Shown piece after piece: positions 61,483 through 64,000 of a stretch of DNA of 64,000 nucleotides. The translations under genes and the position numbers were made by a program. Every line of letters starts with the position of its first letter. Position 1 is the stretch's first letter. The stretch lies in NCBI GenBank assembly GCA_934234055.1, contig CAKQGY010000008.1, positions 3,234-67,233 on the forward strand, given 5' to 3'. The notes under the pieces were generated by a model, which saw nothing but the letters and a program-made list of their open reading frames with translations, was not told the DNA's origin and did no database searches. The DNA comes from an uncultured Alphaproteobacteria bacterium (GTDB lineage Bacteria; Pseudomonadota; Alphaproteobacteria; CAAHEQ01; UBA3637).

Positions 61483-62544
61483 ATGTTAGTTTCTTTAAGA
61501 CAACTGCTGGATCATGCTGCGGAAAACGGCTATGGTATTCCGGCTTTTAACGTCAACAATATGGAGCAGGTTTTGGCTATTTTGGCGGCTGCCAAAAAGG
61601 TCAACGCCCCTGTGATTATTCAAGCCAGCAAAGGGGCACGAGCCTATGCCAACGACGCCGTGTTAAAGCATTTAATGATGGCGGGTGCCGAGATGTATCC
61701 GGAATTGCCGATTTGCGTGCATCAGGATCACGGTCCGACTCCGAATGTTTGCTATTCGGCCATGACGAACGGCTTTACTTCCGTGATGATGGATGGGTCT
61801 TTGATGCCGGACGGCAAGCCTGCTTCTCACGAATATAATGCCGATGTGACTCACCAAGTCACCAAAGTTGCCCACGCCGTCGGTGTATCGGTTGAGGGTG
61901 AATTGGGCTGTATCGGTTCTTTGGAAAGCGGCAAAGGCGAAAAAGAAGACGGACACGGCTTTGACGGTGTAATTGATAAATCCAAGCTGTTGACCGACCC
62001 GGATGACGCTGTGCGTTTTGTGGAAGAAACTCATGTGGACGCGTTGGCGGTAGCCATCGGGACCAGCCATGGGGCTTACAAGTTCACACGCAAGCCCGAC
62101 GGTGAAATTCTGTCTATTGACACAGTGAAAAAGATTCATGCCAAACTGCCCTACACACACTTGGTTATGCACGGGTCTTCCTCCGTTCCGCAAGATTTAC
62201 AGGATATTATCAATACTTACGGTGGAAAGATGCCGCAGACCTATGGCGTGCCCGTGGAAGAAATTCAAGAAGCGATCAAACATGGCGTGCGCAAAGTCAA
62301 TGTGGATACCGATTTGCGTATGGCAATGACCGGGGCGATTCGGAAAGTCTATATGACCAAGCCCGAAGAATTTGACCCGCGTAAATATTTGAAACCGGCC
62401 ATGGACGCGATGCAAGCCGTGTGCGAAGCGCGCTATGTTGAATTCGGTGCGGCCGGCCACGCGGATCAGATCAAACCAATCTCCTTGGCTGATATGGCCA
62501 AGCGTTATGCAAGCGGTGAATTAGATCCGCGGATTGTGCGCTAG
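61483..62544 (+). CDS. fba: Class II fructose-bisphosphate aldolase
   Basis: Zinc-dependent aldolase of glycolysis and gluconeogenesis. The 353-residue protein has YGIPAFNVNNMEQ, the zinc/substrate motif CVHQDHGPTP, VSVEGELGCIGSLE, the glycine loop and HGSSSVP, and RKVNVDTDLRMA. The long form ending YASGELDPRIV is the Calvin-type (class IIB) subfamily. GAAAGG precedes the ATG. Confidence 0.97.
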   Translation: MLVSLRQLLDHAAENGYGIPAFNVNNMEQVLAILAAAKKVNAPVIIQASKGARAYANDAVLKHLMMAGAEMYPELPICVHQDHGPTPNVCYSAMTNGFTSVMMDGSLMPDGKPASHEYNADVTHQVTKVAHAVGVSVEGELGCIGSLESGKGEKEDGHGFDGVIDKSKLLTDPDDAVRFVEETHVDALAVAIGTSHGAYKFTRKPDGEILSIDTVKKIHAKLPYTHLVMHGSSSVPQDLQDIINTYGGKMPQTYGVPVEEIQEAIKHGVRKVNVDTDLRMAMTGAIRKVYMTKPEEFDPRKYLKPAMDAMQAVCEARYVEFGAAGHADQIKPISLADMAKRYASGELDPRIVR

Positions 62545-62560
62545 GTTATCATATATAATT

Positions 62561-62592
62561 AAAACACCCCGAACAATCGGGGTGTTTTTTTT
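62561..62592. terminator. Bidirectional terminator between fba and the pilin-like gene
   Basis: 11-bp stem AAAACACCCCG/CGGGGTGTTTT with loop AACAAT and a T run. Confidence 0.9.
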
Positions 62593-62617
62593 TGATGCCA
62601 GGGCAAGTTCAGCTGCC

Positions 62618-64000
62618 TTACTTGGCCTTACAGTTGCCGTTTTCATCGCGGATCCATTGACTGCCCAGGTTCTGACAAATACCGTTGGCCGAGACACACT
62701 GATTCGTCCCACAGGAATACAGATTACAGGCCCCGTTGATATAGGTATGTCCCACCTCACAGCAATGCCCGTTGGACAGTTGCCCGTCGCATTCGCAATC
62801 GGCCACACCATCACCGTCATAGTCCACAGCACTGCCGTCTTTGACACATTTGCCCAGCGCAGCACAGGCTTCATGCCGGACAACCTTGCAATTATCGCAA
62901 TTAGAATCGCACCGTTGCCCGCAGGGGTTATATTTTCCTCCTTCGTAAACCGTGCAGGCATATGTATTGCCATCATAAAATGACATCATGGTATACCCGT
63001 TCTTACGCATCTGACAGCCGAAAATGGCTCGGGTTCTGTCTTCTGTCCATGTTGTATCCTCGGGACAACGATCGGTATTACAAACGCCTCCCGTACATTT
63101 TGTGGGATCGCCATTACATGAATACCCGCACCGATAGTTATCTTTTTTTTCGCCGTAATAACACCGGCCGGAAAAATCACAACTGAATTTATGCCCATTC
63201 AATTCCCCGACACAGGTAACACTGGCCGCATCATATTCGCCCCATTTGCAGGCTCGTGTTTCGGTAAAACAAGTCCCACATTCACCGTTTCTTAATTGCG
63301 CCTCGGTGCAAGTACCACAATAACCAGCACTTGTAGAAATAATCGTAAATGCGTCTTTTTCATAATTGCAAGCCCAAGTATCACTGGCCGTCCTGGTGCA
63401 ATAGGCCGTTTTATTATTCTTGGTAACTTGGCATCCCCCAAAACGATTTAAAACCATATATTTTCCCAATCCCGAGCAAACATCGGCATCACAAAAGCCG
63501 CGTTCACAGGTGCCAAAACTGCTGCTATCGCAACATACTTGGATTGGGGCACTGGCAGCAGCACATTGCCACCGATTAGAGGTATTGTAAGCACAATACA
63601 ACCCATCATTTGTCTCGCACCCGAAACCGGACCAATTCATGCTTACCTGTCGCCAAGTGCCACGACCGCTGCAATACTGCGGTTTACAAAATCCCCGACA
63701 TTGACTTTCCGAAGTCGGAGTCGGCGATTTACAGATAGCACATCTTTTGCCGTTTAAGTAGCAATAATACCAGCCGTCAACATCTTGTTTACACTCCATT
63801 TGTTGGCACGATCCGCCGGTAAAGATTTGCCCCGCCGGACAGGATAGTTCGCATACCCCGCGCGGCAGTTTGCAGACATAATTTGCGCCTTTTTCGTTAT
63901 AGCAATCTTGATCCGTTGTGCAATGGAAGGGCGGTTCGGGGTCTTTGTCCGCCGTGGCTTTAATTTCAAACCACATACCGACTTTTTCTTTGTCCGAGCA
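62618..64000 (-). CDS. Cysteine-rich pilin-like protein with tandem repeats (5' end outside window)
   Basis: The reading frame runs off the right edge, so start and pilin helix are not visible. The first residues in the window, CSDKEKVGMWFEI, match the module of the pilin-like gene at 39383-40699, which places it in the same family. More than 400 residues follow with very many cysteines. At least three related units of about 45 residues are seen (near 63706-63552, 63513-63361, 63101-62950), of the form C-x(2,4)-C-x(3)-C-x(12-16)-GC-...-[WY]-x-C. Near the end, DYDGDGVAD at about 62790-62825 resembles a calcium-binding loop. It is exported by inference from its relative. Confidence 0.82.
   Translation of the reverse strand, partial: CSDKEKVGMWFEIKATADKDPEPPFHCTTDQDCYNEKGANYVCKLPRGVCELSCPAGQIFTGGSCQQMECKQDVDGWYYCYLNGKRCAICKSPTPTSESQCRGFCKPQYCSGRGTWRQVSMNWSGFGCETNDGLYCAYNTSNRWQCAAASAPIQVCCDSSSFGTCERGFCDADVCSGLGKYMVLNRFGGCQVTKNNKTAYCTRTASDTWACNYEKDAFTIISTSAGYCGTCTEAQLRNGECGTCFTETRACKWGEYDAASVTCVGELNGHKFSCDFSGRCYYGEKKDNYRCGYSCNGDPTKCTGGVCNTDRCPEDTTWTEDRTRAIFGCQMRKNGYTMMSFYDGNTYACTVYEGGKYNPCGQRCDSNCDNCKVVRHEACAALGKCVKDGSAVDYDGDGVADCECDGQLSNGHCCEVGHTYINGACNLYSCGTNQCVSANGICQNLGSQWIRDENGNCKAK

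Noticed and set aside
62534..62983. Open frames opposite the right-hand cysteine-rich gene
   Set aside because: They overlap the fba end and terminator, and show composition expected of antisense shadows.

Overview
The window looks like the chromosome of an alphaproteobacterium, moderately AT-rich with strongly AT-rich spacers, possibly one of the host- or gut-associated Rhodospirillales-like lineages. Pointers are the F1-ATPase operon without linked Fo genes, a PopZ/DUF2497-type protein next to tolC, the fabG-acpP-fabF-mltG run, the mltB-rlpA-dacA-tmk-holB-tatD run, and a dnaK promoter resembling the alphaproteobacterial RpoH type. No 16S gene is present, so the lineage is an inference. I see no insertion sequence, phage gene, integrase or CRISPR array. 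Most of the window is ordinary housekeeping DNA with well-formed sigma-70-like promoters.

Layout. 1-980: a cysteine-rich pilin-like gene without a pilin helix, starting with a run of 12 C, then tRNA-Val. 982-3749: endA, nfo, accD and an HU/IHF gene. 3825-10683: a complete N-type F-ATPase operon in the order atpD-C-Q-R-B-E-F-A-G. 10853-14607: accB-accC, a FadL-type porin and an ADP-ribosylglycohydrolase. 14604-20982: metallo-hydrolase, tatD, holB, tmk, D,D-carboxypeptidase, rlpA and mltB. 21115-21408: tRNA-Ser whose 3' end is repeated in a 77-bp perfect direct repeat. 21479-30907: pgk, a membrane-anchored thioredoxin-like protein, mltG, fabF, acpP, fabG, zntB, prmA, an aminopeptidase P and smpB. 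31018-32725: three exported proteins, two of them His-rich. 32760-38730: TspO, an alpha/beta hydrolase, comF, mutT, proS, a PopZ-like protein and tolC. 38860-41071: four tRNAs around a large cysteine-rich pseudopilin gene with a long structured leader RNA. 41198-49858: dnaJ, dnaK, a diguanylate cyclase, ftsB, an AmpG-like permease and typA. 49949-54497: a second, divergent F1 operon (atpC, D, G and an atpH-atpA fusion). 54635-62544: leuS, a transporter-acyltransferase-acyl-ACP synthetase fusion, a HAD hydrolase and fba. 62618-64000: a third cysteine-rich pilin-like gene, cut by the window edge.

How the parts fit. Two rotary ATPases coexist. The N-type enzyme has all its subunits here and its delta-like domain is fused to subunit b. 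The other F1 has delta's C-terminal domain fused to the front of alpha and must take its Fo from elsewhere. Several genes serve fatty-acid and envelope synthesis (acc, fab, aas, FadL), peptidoglycan remodelling and recycling (mltB, mltG, rlpA, dacA, ampG) and surface structures (pilin-like proteins, His-rich proteins, TolC).

The least explained parts are the leader RNA of the pseudopilin gene (about 40711-40912), the cysteine-rich pilin family, the AtpH-AtpA fusion and the repeated tRNA-Ser end.
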